Shown: positions 51,785-59,501, counted from the stretch's first letter. The stretch is 64,000 bases of DNA from Luteococcus sp038433135 (GCF_038433135.1 NZ_JBCDMV010000018.1:40720-104719), one strand, 5' to 3'. Numbers and translations: made by a program. Notes: a model not told the origin generated them from the letters alone.

Positions 51785-51815
51785 GCCGCCAGCCTACGGG
51801 GCCGTTGCGGAGGCC

Positions 51816-51826
51816 TCGACGGGCTC
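51816..51826. repeat. TCGACGGGCTC motif, REP-like (inverted copy)
   Basis: Inverted copy of the GAGCCCGTCGA motif at 28697 and 49970, in the gap upstream of the SDR gene, followed by a second imperfect half near 51872 (AGCTGGTCGAGC). Confidence 0.4.
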
Positions 51827-51938
51827 GGCCATCGTGGTTGCGTGGTGCGCCTGGCCAACCGTGGGCCCTGAGCTGGTCGAGCGGCCACCGTGCTCCTGTG
51901 CCGGGCACTGTGCTCTGCTCGGGCTGGGGACGGGCCAG

Positions 51939-51944
51939 TAGGCT
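51939..51944 (+). promoter_or_regulatory. -10 element of a leaderless lipoprotein gene
   Basis: TAGGCT lies 6 bases before the GTG at 51951, so the mRNA would begin on or next to the start codon. No ribosome-binding site is present. Confidence 0.5.
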
Positions 51945-51950
51945 GATCAG

Positions 51951-52358
51951 GTGAAGCGACGAGTGCTGGCTGCGGCCACGGCCATGGTGCTGCTGGCCGG
52001 GTGTTCCGCCGCGCCCCAGGCCGCCGTGACCTCGCCCACGCCAGGCGAGTCGGTCAGCGTCCCCGCCGACGCCGTGACGCTGCGTGATCTGCTGCTCAAC
52101 CACGGGCCGTCGGACTTCCTGCTGCCTGGGCAGAGCACCGTGACCAGCCGGATCGACCAGCCGAATGTGGTCACGCTCACCTTCGAGACCTCGCAGCGCA
52201 AGCTACTGGCGGGCTGGCTCGCCACCCGGCTGCCCGACGGTTGGCAGATCGACGCCAATGCCAACGACTCGCTGCTCTTCCACCGCAACGATTGGCAAGG
52301 AGCCTTCACCTGTTCCGAGGCGCTCTGTGCCCTCACACTGCGGCAGCAGCGCAGCTGA
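51951..52358 (+). CDS. Small hypothetical lipoprotein
   Basis: A 135-residue lipoprotein with lipobox LLAGC (Cys17), a Thr/Pro/Ser linker to about residue 45, and a compact domain (about 45-135) with VTLRDLLLNHGPSDF and a pair of Cys (CSEAL-C) near the end that may form a disulfide. I do not recognise the fold. The gene is monocistronic by its leaderless GTG start; it ends 72 bases before the methionine leader reading frame. Confidence 0.72.
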   Translation: MKRRVLAAATAMVLLAGCSAAPQAAVTSPTPGESVSVPADAVTLRDLLLNHGPSDFLLPGQSTVTSRIDQPNVVTLTFETSQRKLLAGWLATRLPDGWQIDANANDSLLFHRNDWQGAFTCSEALCALTLRQQRS

Positions 52359-52392
52359 TCGGGCGGGGCCAGTTGGCCACATCGTGGCCCAA

Positions 52393-52423
52393 TTGGCACC
52401 ACGAGGCCGCGTCAGGATAGATT
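52393..52423 (+). promoter_or_regulatory. Promoter of the metQNI leader
   Basis: TTGGCA (52393-52398) and TAGATT (52418-52423) are 19 bases apart. The -10 ends 7 bases before the ATG at 52431, so the transcript should begin on that ATG and the short reading frame would be leaderless. Confidence 0.55.
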
Positions 52424-52430
52424 CAGCGCC

Positions 52431-52514
52431 ATGCCGAGCAAGTGCGAGATCATGACGGGCCACATCATGCCCGTGATCGCGTGCGCCCGCATGATGCGTC
52501 GAATGTTGGGCTGA
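52431..52514 (+). CDS. Met-rich leader peptide upstream of metQ
   Basis: A 27-codon frame, ATG to TGA, with Met at positions 1, 8, 13, 21, 22 and 25 and Cys at 5 and 18; it begins MPSKCEIM and ends MMRRMLG. Six Met of 27 residues is far above the usual frequency, and it lies directly before a methionine importer. It has no ribosome-binding site but appears leaderless (TAGATT 7 bases upstream). The best reading is a regulatory leader whose translation senses charged tRNA-Met (or Cys), comparable to the leaderless polycysteine frames of mycobacteria. Coding is inferred from context and composition only. Confidence 0.6.
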   Translation: MPSKCEIMTGHIMPVIACARMMRRMLG

Positions 52515-52633
52515 CAACGCCTTTTGAACCCTGCCCGGTAGTGGGCGGGCCCGGTTGAGCTGGCTCCCGGTGGCGTTGTCAGGACGGTGTACCACTTGCC
52601 CGAATGATCGAGCCCACCCGGGTGGGCCCTGAC
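52511..52633 (+). promoter_or_regulatory. Candidate methionine attenuator: alternative RNA stems before metQ
   Basis: CTGACAACGCC (52511-52521, containing the leader stop) pairs perfectly with GGCGTTGTCAG (52572-52582), an 11-bp long-range stem. The 3' arm can instead pair through GTCAGG (52578-52583) with CCTGAC (52628-52633), enclosing a perfect GCCCACCC/GGGTGGGC hairpin (52612-52627) just before the metQ ribosome-binding region. The two structures exclude each other. A ribosome that reaches the leader stop would break the first stem and favour the second. No T-run follows, so control of translation or Rho access is as likely as termination. Confidence 0.55.
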
Positions 52634-52646
52634 GAAAGACCAACCA

Positions 52647-53492
52647 ATGAACAAGTTCCTCCGCTCGCTGCTCGCGGGCCTGCTCGTCGTCCTGACCCTC
52701 GGCCTGAGCGCCTGCGGCGCCGGCGGCAATGACTCCTCCAAGCCGCTGGTCGTGCTGGCCGACGCCACGCCGCACACCGACATCCTGAAGAAGGTGCAGG
52801 AGCTCGGCCTGCTGGGTGACACCAAGATCGAGATCAAGGGCATCGCCGGCGACATCGACGTCAACCAGCTCACCCAGAGCGGTGACGTGGACGCCAACTT
52901 CTTCCAGCACAAGCCCTACCTGGACACCTGGCTGAAGCAGAAGGGCGTCACCGACCTGACCAGCGTCGCCACCGTGCACGTCGAGCCGTTGGGCCTGTAC
53001 TCCAAGAAGGTGAAGAGCCTCACCGAGGTGCCCAACGGCGCCACCATCGCCATCCCGCAGGACCCGTCCAACCTGGTGCGCGCCCTCTTCCTGCTGCAGC
53101 AGGCCAAGCTGATCACCCTGAACGTGAACCCCACGGACGCGAACCTGGACTTCTCCCAGATCACCGAGAAGAACATCAGCGCCAATCCCAAGGGCCTGAA
53201 GTTCATCCAGATCGACCGCCCGCAGCTCGCCGCCACCCTGGATGACGCCAAGGTTGACCTCAGCGTGATCAACGGCAACTACGCCCTGGAGGCGGGCCTC
53301 AAGCCCAAGACCGACGCGCTGGTGCTGGAGACCGCCACCAACAACCCGTACGCCAACCTGCTGGTGGTCAAGGCCGACAAGAAGGATGACCCGCGGGTCA
53401 AGAAGCTGGCCGAAGCCCTGCAGAGCAAGGAGATCCAGGACTGGATCACCAGCAACTACGAGGGCTCCGTGCTGCCCGCCAAGCAGTCGTGA
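52647..53492 (+). CDS. metQ: Methionine ABC transporter substrate-binding lipoprotein
   Basis: Lipid-anchored binding protein of the MetNIQ methionine importer, 281 residues. Signal and lipobox LSAC (Cys23), then the NlpA/MetQ domain: VLADATPHTDILKKVQE, the QLTQSGDVDANFFQHKPYL signature near 75, VEPLGLYSKKVKSLTEVPNGATIAIPQDP-like core near 115 and VINGNYALEAGL near 215. Only a weak GAAAGA precedes the ATG. The metN gene overlaps its stop by 4 bases. Expression is likely controlled by the leader upstream. Confidence 0.95.
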   Translation: MNKFLRSLLAGLLVVLTLGLSACGAGGNDSSKPLVVLADATPHTDILKKVQELGLLGDTKIEIKGIAGDIDVNQLTQSGDVDANFFQHKPYLDTWLKQKGVTDLTSVATVHVEPLGLYSKKVKSLTEVPNGATIAIPQDPSNLVRALFLLQQAKLITLNVNPTDANLDFSQITEKNISANPKGLKFIQIDRPQLAATLDDAKVDLSVINGNYALEAGLKPKTDALVLETATNNPYANLLVVKADKKDDPRVKKLAEALQSKEIQDWITSNYEGSVLPAKQS

Positions 53493-54481
53493 TCAGCTTC
53501 TCCCACGTCACCAAGGTCTACGACGGGCGCGGCAAGCAGGCCGAGCCCGTCGTGGCCCTGGACGACGTCAGCCTGGACGTAGCCCAGGGGCAGATCTTCG
53601 GCATCCTCGGCCGTTCCGGCGCCGGCAAGACCACCCTGTTGCGCTGCCTGAACCATCTGGAACCGGTCACCAGCGGCACCATCACGGTGGCCGGCACCGA
53701 CTGGACCGCCCTCAACGGCAGGCAGCTGCGCGCCGTGCGACGCGAGATGGGCACCATCTTCCAGCACTTCAACCTGCTGGCCAGCCGCACCGTGGCCGAC
53801 AATGTCGCCTTCGGCCTGGAACTGGCGGGGGAGCCCAAGCAGACGATCGCCCCGCGGGTGGCCGAGCTGCTGGAGTTGGTGGGGCTGCCGGACAAGGCGG
53901 GCGCCTACCCGTCGCAGCTGTCCGGCGGCCAGAAGCAGCGCGTGGGGATCGCCCGGGCGCTGGCCACCCGCCCCAAGGTGCTGCTGATGGACGAGGCGAC
54001 CAGCGCGCTGGACCCCACCACCACCGAGCAGATCCTGGACCTGGTCAAGGACCTGCGGGACCGGATGGGTCTGACCGTCCTGCTGATCACCCACGAGTCG
54101 GACGTGGTCCGGCGGATTTGTGACGGCGCCGCGCTGATGGAGGGCGGCCGGGTGGTGGAGCAGGGCAATCTGCTGGAGCTGGTGGCCGATCCGGACAGCC
54201 GGATCGCCGACCAGCTGATCCCGCTGGGCCGCGACGACGAGTCCTTCGGGGTGCACAGCCAGCTGCTCAGCTTCGTCAACAGTGGCGTGAACGAGCCGCT
54301 GATCAGCAGTTTCACCCGGCAGACCGGCATCGACGTCTCGATCCTGGGCGGCTCGGTGGAGCGGATTGCGGGGCACAAGGTGGGCCGCTTGCGGGTTGCC
54401 TTCGACCACCCGCACGGCCCGGTGGATGACCAGGTCATCCGGGAATTCTTCAACCAGCGTGGAGTGACGGTGAGCCGATGA
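53489..54481 (+). CDS. metN: Methionine ABC transporter ATPase
   Basis: ATPase of the methionine importer, 330 residues. The ABC domain (about 1-245) has Walker A GRSGAGKT, signature LSGGQKQR and Walker B VLLMDEAT. The C-terminal part (about 255-330) is the NIL domain, which binds methionine and causes trans-inhibition, including FTRQTGIDVSILGGSVERIAG. The GTG start overlaps the metQ stop (GTGA), and its stop overlaps metI (ATGA). Confidence 0.95.
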   Translation: MISFSHVTKVYDGRGKQAEPVVALDDVSLDVAQGQIFGILGRSGAGKTTLLRCLNHLEPVTSGTITVAGTDWTALNGRQLRAVRREMGTIFQHFNLLASRTVADNVAFGLELAGEPKQTIAPRVAELLELVGLPDKAGAYPSQLSGGQKQRVGIARALATRPKVLLMDEATSALDPTTTEQILDLVKDLRDRMGLTVLLITHESDVVRRICDGAALMEGGRVVEQGNLLELVADPDSRIADQLIPLGRDDESFGVHSQLLSFVNSGVNEPLISSFTRQTGIDVSILGGSVERIAGHKVGRLRVAFDHPHGPVDDQVIREFFNQRGVTVSR

Positions 54482-55149
54482 ACAAGACGTCGATCCTGGA
54501 GTCCCTGCCCGAACTGTGGCAGGCCCTGCTGGAAACAGCCCAGATGACCGCGCTGAGCTTCGTGATCACCCTGGTCTTCGGCACCCTGGTCGGGGTGCTG
54601 CTGCGGTTGACCGACCACGACGGACTGCTGCCCAACCAGCTGTTCAACAAGGTCTTCGGCGCGATCGTGAATGTCTTTCGATCGCTGCCCTTCCTGATCC
54701 TGCTGATCGCCGTGATCCCCTTCACCCGGCTGGTGGTGGGCACCGCCTACGGCCCGATGGCCGCCGTGGTGCCGCTGTCCATCGGCGCCATTCCCTTCTT
54801 CGGACGGGTGGTGGAATCCGCCCTGCGCGAGGTCTCCCCGGGGAAGATCGAGGCCGCCCGGGTGATGGGTGCCAGCACCTGGCAGATCGTCCGCAAGGTG
54901 CTGCTGCCGGAGGCCATGAGCCCCTTCGTCGCCGGAGCCACCCTGACCCTGGTGATGCTGATCGGCTACTCCGCCATGGCCGGCACGATCGGCGGCGGTG
55001 GCGTGGGTGACTTCGCCATCCGCTACGGCTACCAGCGTTTCAACACGCCGGTGCTGCTGGTCTCGGTGGTGGTTCTGGTGATCGTCGTGCAGATCATCCA
55101 GTCCATTGGCGACGCCATCGTGCGTGGCATGGCCCACAAGCGCGACTGA
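54478..55149 (+). CDS. metI: Methionine ABC transporter permease
   Basis: Permease of the methionine importer, 223 residues with five helices. The EAA motif is ESALREVSPGKIEAARVMGA near 120, followed by VMLIGYSAMAGTIGGGGVGDFAIRYGYQRF, which is highly typical of MetI. It is the last gene of metQNI, and its TGA (55147-55149) directly abuts the stop of maf on the other strand. Confidence 0.95.
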   Translation: MNKTSILESLPELWQALLETAQMTALSFVITLVFGTLVGVLLRLTDHDGLLPNQLFNKVFGAIVNVFRSLPFLILLIAVIPFTRLVVGTAYGPMAAVVPLSIGAIPFFGRVVESALREVSPGKIEAARVMGASTWQIVRKVLLPEAMSPFVAGATLTLVMLIGYSAMAGTIGGGGVGDFAIRYGYQRFNTPVLLVSVVVLVIVVQIIQSIGDAIVRGMAHKRD

Positions 55150-55749
55150 TCAGCCCCAGAGCTGGTACCAGCCGACGCCCAGATCCAGCAGCATCTGGCG
55201 GACCAGCGGCAGTGAGATGCCCACCACGTTGTGGTAGTCGCCGGTGATGCCGGTGACGAAGGCGCCGCCCATCCCGTCGATGGCGAAGGCGCCGGCCACC
55301 CGGGTCGGTTCCCCGGTGGCCACATAGGCGTCGATCTCCGCATCGTCCAGGTCGGCAAAGGTCACCGAGGTGCTGCCCACCCGGTTCACCTCGCGTCGGC
55401 CCCGCTCGTCCGCGACGACGACATGGTGCCCGGTGCGCAGGGTGGCGGTGCGGCCCCGGATCGCCCGCCAGCGCTCCACCGCAGCCTGCGGCTTCTCCGG
55501 CTTTCCCCAGGCCCTGCCGTCCAGCTCCAGCATGGAGTCGCAGGCCACCAGGGCAAAGCCACTCTGGCCCTCGAGCCTGTCCAGCACCGCCGCGGCCTTG
55601 AGCCGCGCCAGCTCCGCGGTCAGCTGCGACGGGGTGGCGGCCCGCACCGCGGACTCGTCGACATCGGGCCGGATCACCTCTGCGCGGATTCCCGCTCGGG
55701 CAAGGGTGGACAGGCGGGCGGGGGAGGAGGAAGCCAGAATGAAGCGCAC
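55150..55749 (-). CDS. maf: Maf-family nucleoside triphosphate pyrophosphatase
   Basis: A 199-residue house-cleaning enzyme that hydrolyses modified or canonical nucleoside triphosphates. LASSSPARLSTLARAGI at residue 5 is the conserved SxSPRR-like N-terminus, VACDSMLELDGRAWGKPE near 68 carries the catalytic Asp and the substrate pocket, and GAFAIDGMGGAFVTGITGDYHNVVGISLP near 150 the C-terminal signature. The start ATG is at 55749. It converges with metI, the two stop codons sharing the palindrome TGATCA. Confidence 0.93.
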   Translation of the reverse strand: MRFILASSSPARLSTLARAGIRAEVIRPDVDESAVRAATPSQLTAELARLKAAAVLDRLEGQSGFALVACDSMLELDGRAWGKPEKPQAAVERWRAIRGRTATLRTGHHVVVADERGRREVNRVGSTSVTFADLDDAEIDAYVATGEPTRVAGAFAIDGMGGAFVTGITGDYHNVVGISLPLVRQMLLDLGVGWYQLWG

Positions 55750-55818
55750 GCCCCCAGCCTAGGGCTGGAGGCGTGCGGGATGCTGCGTGACCCGGCCAAC
55801 GGATGGCCGGGCGTCGGG

Positions 55819-56481
55819 TTACTTCTTGCCGCCGAGCAGACCGCCGAGGATCTGGCTGACGATGTCGCCACCGGTGGCCTGCGCCTGCTGGGTGGTGGCC
55901 TGCGCATTGGTGGTGTCAAAGGGGTTGTTGGCCGGAGCGGCATTGCCGCCCAGCACGCTGCCGAGCACCTGCGAGAGCACGCCACCGAGCATGCCGGAGT
56001 TGGCGCTGCCCGCACCGGCCTGCTGGCCGGCGCCACCGAGCACCTGGCCCAGGATGTTGCCCGCGGCGCTGTTGCCGCCACCCAGCTGCTTGGCGAGGTA
56101 GCTCAGCACGATTGGCGCCAGGATCGGCAGCAGCTTGTTGACCAGGGCGCTGCTGACGCCGGCCTGCGAGCTGAGGGCCTGGGCGACGCCGTCGGTCTGG
56201 TTGCCGAAGACGTGGCCGATGATCTTCTCACCATCGGAGGTGTCGACGGCCTGCAGGTCGACCGGCTGGTCGGTGGACAACAGGTCCTTGTCCTTGTGCT
56301 GCTCCAGGGCCTGGGCCAGCGAAAGCTCACCCTCGGGGTTCTGGGCGTTCTGGGTCAGCCCACCCAGGATGCTGGTGACGGCCGGTGCCGCCGCCTTCTC
56401 AACAGCGGCGGGATCTTCGTTGAGTTCGCTGGCCAGCTGGTTGATGGGCAGGGCGGCAAGGATGTCGTTCAGGGCGCTCAT
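55819..56481 (-). CDS. DUF937 domain protein
   Basis: A 220-residue cytosolic protein of the DUF937/YidB-like type: SALNDILAALPINQLASEL at the N-terminus, KIIGHVFGNQTDGVAQALSSQAG and VNKLLPILAPIVLSYLAKQLGGG in the middle, and a low-complexity Gly/Ala/Gln/Asn tail ending LGGLLGGKK. Function unknown. The ATG at 56481 follows AAAGGA by 9 bases; an upstream in-frame ATG would add 35 residues that lack codon bias. It lies downstream of the carboxylase gene cluster, beyond its terminator. Confidence 0.85.
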   Translation of the reverse strand: MSALNDILAALPINQLASELNEDPAAVEKAAAPAVTSILGGLTQNAQNPEGELSLAQALEQHKDKDLLSTDQPVDLQAVDTSDGEKIIGHVFGNQTDGVAQALSSQAGVSSALVNKLLPILAPIVLSYLAKQLGGGNSAAGNILGQVLGGAGQQAGAGSANSGMLGGVLSQVLGSVLGGNAAPANNPFDTTNAQATTQQAQATGGDIVSQILGGLLGGKK

Positions 56482-56588
56482 GCGGTGGGTCCTTTCAAAG
56501 TGACTGCTTCCAGCGTGGCACAAAAGCGGGGGAGACAACGGGATATTCGCCTCTGGGCGGACAGTCGGCACGCTGCGGGCAAACATGA

Positions 56589-56623
56589 CTCAGCTCCCAC
56601 CCGGATCCCGGGCGGGAGCTGAG
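56589..56623 (-). terminator. Terminator after the carboxylase epsilon gene
   Basis: CTCAGCTCCC and GGGAGCTGAG form a perfect 10-bp stem with a GC-rich loop, 26 bases after the epsilon stop on the minus strand. It separates the acyl-CoA carboxylase cluster from the DUF937 gene. Confidence 0.75.
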
Positions 56624-56648
56624 GTCAGCTGTGGAGATCTTGCCTGTC

Positions 56649-56912
56649 TCAGGGGCGGGCGCTGTACCGCCAGGCCTCGCGGCCGGGGTTGACCACCCGA
56701 CGCAGGGTGCGGTGGTAGGACTTCCAGCCACCAGCCAGCGGCCGGTCATCGATCTGGTCGACCGGCACATTGGCGCGGTGGACGGCCTGGAGGACGGCCA
56801 TCACGGCCGCCAGCTCGGTGTCGTCCGGGTTGCCCCCGCTCACCTCGAAGGTGAGCGGGGTGGCCACGGCTTCTTCTGCGGTGTCTGTCGTCATGACGTC
56901 GCTCCCGGTCAC
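56649..56912 (-). CDS. Acyl-CoA carboxylase epsilon subunit
   Basis: An 87-residue protein of the actinobacterial acyl-CoA carboxylase epsilon family: LTFEVSGGNPDDTELAAVMAVLQ is the typical core, with a conserved C-terminal W (GREAWRYSA). The subunit helps the alpha and beta subunits assemble. The GTG at 56912 overlaps the beta stop by 4 bases (GTGA), so it is coupled; a second in-frame ATG lies 6 codons further. Its presence with the beta gene supports a propionyl/acetyl-CoA carboxylase of the actinobacterial type. Confidence 0.88.
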   Translation of the reverse strand: MTGSDVMTTDTAEEAVATPLTFEVSGGNPDDTELAAVMAVLQAVHRANVPVDQIDDRPLAGGWKSYHRTLRRVVNPGREAWRYSARP

Positions 56913-58492
56913 AGCGGAATGTTGCCGTGCTTCTTGGGCGGCAGCACTTCGCGCTTGGTGCGCAGCAGACGCAGCACACGAATCACTTCGGCGCGGGTCT
57001 CGTGCGGGTAGATGATCTGGTCCACGTAGCCGCGCTCGGAGGCGACATACGGATTGGCCAGCTCGTCGTTGTACTCCTGGATCAGCTCCGCGCGACGCTT
57101 CGCCTTGGCCTCGGGCTCCTCCACTTCGGCCAGATCCTTGCGGTACAGGATGTCGACGGCACCCTCGGCGCCCATCACGGCGATCTGCGCGGTGGGCCAG
57201 GCCAGGTTCACGTCGGCGCCCAGGTGCTTGGAACCCATCACGTCGTAGGCGCCGCCGTAGGCCTTGCGGGTGATCACGGTCAGCAGCGGCACGGTGGCCT
57301 CCGCGTAGGCGTAGATCAGCTTGGCGCCGCGACGGATGATGCCGGTGTGTTCCTGCTGCACGCCCGGCAGGAAGCCGGGGGTGTCGACGAAGGTCAGCAC
57401 CGGGATGTTGAAGCAGTCACAGGTCCGCACGAAGCGGGCTGCCTTCTCCGAGGCGTCGATGTCCAGGCAGCCGGCGAACTGGGTGGGCTGGTTGGCGACG
57501 ACGCCGATGGAACGACCCTCGATCCGGCCGAAGCCGCAAATGATGTTCTGGGCGAACAGCGCCTGCACCTCGAGGAATTCGTCGTCGTCCAGCACGCAGC
57601 GGATCACTTCGCGCATGTCGTAGGGCTGGTTGGGCGAATCCGGGATGAGCGTGTCGAGCTTGCGATCGTGGTCGGTGATCGTGAGATCAACTTCCTCGTC
57701 GTCGAAGATCGGGGCATCCTCGAGGTTGTTCTGCGGGAGGTAGCTGATCAGCTCGCGCACGTATTCCAGAGCGTCGCTGTCGTCGGCGGCCAGATAGTGG
57801 GCATTGCCGGACTTGGTGTTGTGGGTTCGGGCGCCGCCCAGCTCCTCCAAGGTGACGTCCTCGCCAGTGACCGTCTTGATCACGGCGGGGCCGGTGATGA
57901 ACATCTGCGAGGTCTTGTCCACCATGATGGTGAAGTCGGTCAGGGCGGGGGAGTAGACGTGGCCACCGGCTGCGGCACCCATGATCAGGCTGATCTGTGG
58001 GATCACGCCCGACGCGTGGGTGTTGCGGCGGAAGATCTCGCCGTACAGGCCGAGCGAGACCACGCCTTCCTGGATGCGGGCGCCGCCGCCCTCGTTGATG
58101 CCGATCAGCGGACAGCCGGTCTTGATCGCGAAGTCGATGATCTTGACGATCTTCTCGCCATAGACCTGACCCAGCGCGCCACCGAAGATGGCAACGTCCT
58201 GGCTGAACACACAGACCGGACGACCATGGATGGCGCCGACGCCGATGATGACGCCGTCACCATAGGGCCGCTTCTTCTCCATCCCGAAGGCCTGGGAGCG
58301 GTGCCGTGAGAACTGGTCGAGTTCGGCGAAGGAGCCCTCGTCAAGCAGTGCGAGGACGCGTTCGCGTGCGGTCATCTTGCCTTTGGCATGCTGCTTCTCG
58401 ACCGCCGCGGGCGAGGCAGCATTGACAGCAGCGTCAATGCGGCTTCCCAGATCGGCGATCTTTCCAGCTGTGGTGTGGATGTCGATCTCCAT
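56909..58492 (-). CDS. pccB: Acyl-CoA carboxylase beta subunit (propionyl-CoA carboxylase-like)
   Basis: Carboxyltransferase subunit, 527 residues. The crotonase-type halves are visible: GVIIGVGAIHGRPVCVFSQDVAIFGGALGQVYGEKI-like N half and GRSIGVVANQPTQFAGCLDIDASEKAARFVRTC-like C half, with oxyanion-forming GGGARIQEG and RKAYGGAYDVMGSKHLG. Length and motifs resemble PccB/AccD5. The Asp at the position that selects propionyl over acetyl-CoA (FAGCLDIDA) is in the expected region, but I cannot verify it without alignment. Divergent from birA, whose product would biotinylate the partner alpha subunit. Confidence 0.93.
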   Translation of the reverse strand: MEIDIHTTAGKIADLGSRIDAAVNAASPAAVEKQHAKGKMTARERVLALLDEGSFAELDQFSRHRSQAFGMEKKRPYGDGVIIGVGAIHGRPVCVFSQDVAIFGGALGQVYGEKIVKIIDFAIKTGCPLIGINEGGGARIQEGVVSLGLYGEIFRRNTHASGVIPQISLIMGAAAGGHVYSPALTDFTIMVDKTSQMFITGPAVIKTVTGEDVTLEELGGARTHNTKSGNAHYLAADDSDALEYVRELISYLPQNNLEDAPIFDDEEVDLTITDHDRKLDTLIPDSPNQPYDMREVIRCVLDDDEFLEVQALFAQNIICGFGRIEGRSIGVVANQPTQFAGCLDIDASEKAARFVRTCDCFNIPVLTFVDTPGFLPGVQQEHTGIIRRGAKLIYAYAEATVPLLTVITRKAYGGAYDVMGSKHLGADVNLAWPTAQIAVMGAEGAVDILYRKDLAEVEEPEAKAKRRAELIQEYNDELANPYVASERGYVDQIIYPHETRAEVIRVLRLLRTKREVLPPKKHGNIPL

Positions 58493-58560
58493 GAGGCAGA
58501 CCCTAGCGTCTGGTGGGCGCTCGCGGGAGCGTTCGCTTGGGCAATTCCACGCATCGGGAC

Positions 58561-58566
58561 TAGCCT
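58561..58566 (+). promoter_or_regulatory. -10 element of a leaderless birA
   Basis: TAGCCT lies 6 bases before the ATG at 58573. The gap to the divergent pccB start is only 80 bases, so the two promoters overlap closely. Confidence 0.5.
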
Positions 58567-58572
58567 CACCAC

Positions 58573-59370
58573 ATGCCTGCCAGTGAACCCGTCGATTCCG
58601 CCCGGCTGAGCGAGCTGCTTTCGGGCGTAACGCTGTGGAAAGAGATCCGTTGCGTGCCCACTACGGGTTCCACCAATGCGGATCTGGCCGAGCGTGCCAG
58701 AAATGGCACGGACGCCGGGATCGTGCTGGTCAGTGAGGAACAGACCGCCGGGCGAGGCCGGTTCGAGCGCCGCTGGGAGACGCCGGCTGGAGCCTCCGTG
58801 GCCTTTTCGCTGCTGCTGCGTCCCAGCCGTCCCGCGCTGGACTGGGGCTGGCTCTCCCTGCTGGCCGGGATGGCCGTCGCGACGGGCATCGAGCGTGCCA
58901 CCGAGGCGCCACCCGGCCGAGTGGAACTCAAGTGGCCCAATGACGTGCTGATCGACGGTCGCAAGGTCTGCGGCATCCTTTCCGAGCGGATCGAGCCGGA
59001 GCATGGGACCGCGGCCGCCGTCGTCGGCGTCGGGATCAACTTCTCCCTGGACGAGTCCGAGCTGCCGGTGCCCACCGCGACCTCGCTGCGGCTGGCCGGT
59101 CTGGAAGCCGACAAGAGCAGCGTGCTGGCCGCGGTCTTCACCGAATTCGCCCGGCTCTACCAGGTATGGGAGCGCGACGGCGACGTGCACGACGAGTACG
59201 CCGAGCGATGCGCCTCGATCGGAGTGCCACTGCGGGTGATGGTGGATGAGCAGACCAATGTGTTGGGCACCGGGGAATCGGTGGACCAGTGGGGCCGGCT
59301 GGTGGTGCGCACCCCGCAGGGCCGGCAGGCCTTCAGCGCCGGCGACGTCTTCCACCTGCGCCTGCAGTAA
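58573..59370 (+). CDS. birA: Biotin-[acetyl-CoA-carboxylase] ligase
   Basis: Activates biotin with ATP and attaches it to the carrier domain of the alpha subunit. 265 residues, without the N-terminal DNA-binding domain of E. coli BirA, so it is a ligase only. TTGSTNADLAERA near 30, EEQTAGRGRFERRW near 55 (biotinyl-AMP loop), KWPNDVLIDGRKVCGIL near 118 (catalytic Lys) and GVGINF near 153 are all present; the C-terminal SH3-like domain starts near 215. It is divergent from pccB, an arrangement that ties ligase and substrate together. Confidence 0.95.
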   Translation: MPASEPVDSARLSELLSGVTLWKEIRCVPTTGSTNADLAERARNGTDAGIVLVSEEQTAGRGRFERRWETPAGASVAFSLLLRPSRPALDWGWLSLLAGMAVATGIERATEAPPGRVELKWPNDVLIDGRKVCGILSERIEPEHGTAAAVVGVGINFSLDESELPVPTATSLRLAGLEADKSSVLAAVFTEFARLYQVWERDGDVHDEYAERCASIGVPLRVMVDEQTNVLGTGESVDQWGRLVVRTPQGRQAFSAGDVFHLRLQ

Positions 59371-59428
59371 CCGCTGGCGGGGTGGCCAGCTCTTCACCGG
59401 GGCGTCCGGGCAGTGATCTGCGACCAGA

Positions 59429-59487
59429 TTGGCAGCCTGGTGGTCACAGAAAAAATTTGGCTCGTTCAAACCATCAAATTGTTGCCA
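59429..59487. repeat. 59-bp intergenic repeat, copy B
   Basis: 49 of 59 positions match copy A at 50863-50921, without gaps. It fills about half of the 131-base gap between the convergent birA and PH-domain genes, starting 58 bases after the birA stop. Like copy A it carries CACAGAAAA and CGTTCAAACC and ends in TTGCCA. Confidence 0.75.
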
Positions 59488-59501
59488 CGGTGAGCAGGGC
59501 C

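Noticed and set aside
52359..52646. SAM riboswitch upstream of metQ
   Set aside because: I saw no S-box core; the stems found fit leader-peptide attenuation better. A covariance search (Rfam SAM families) would settle it.
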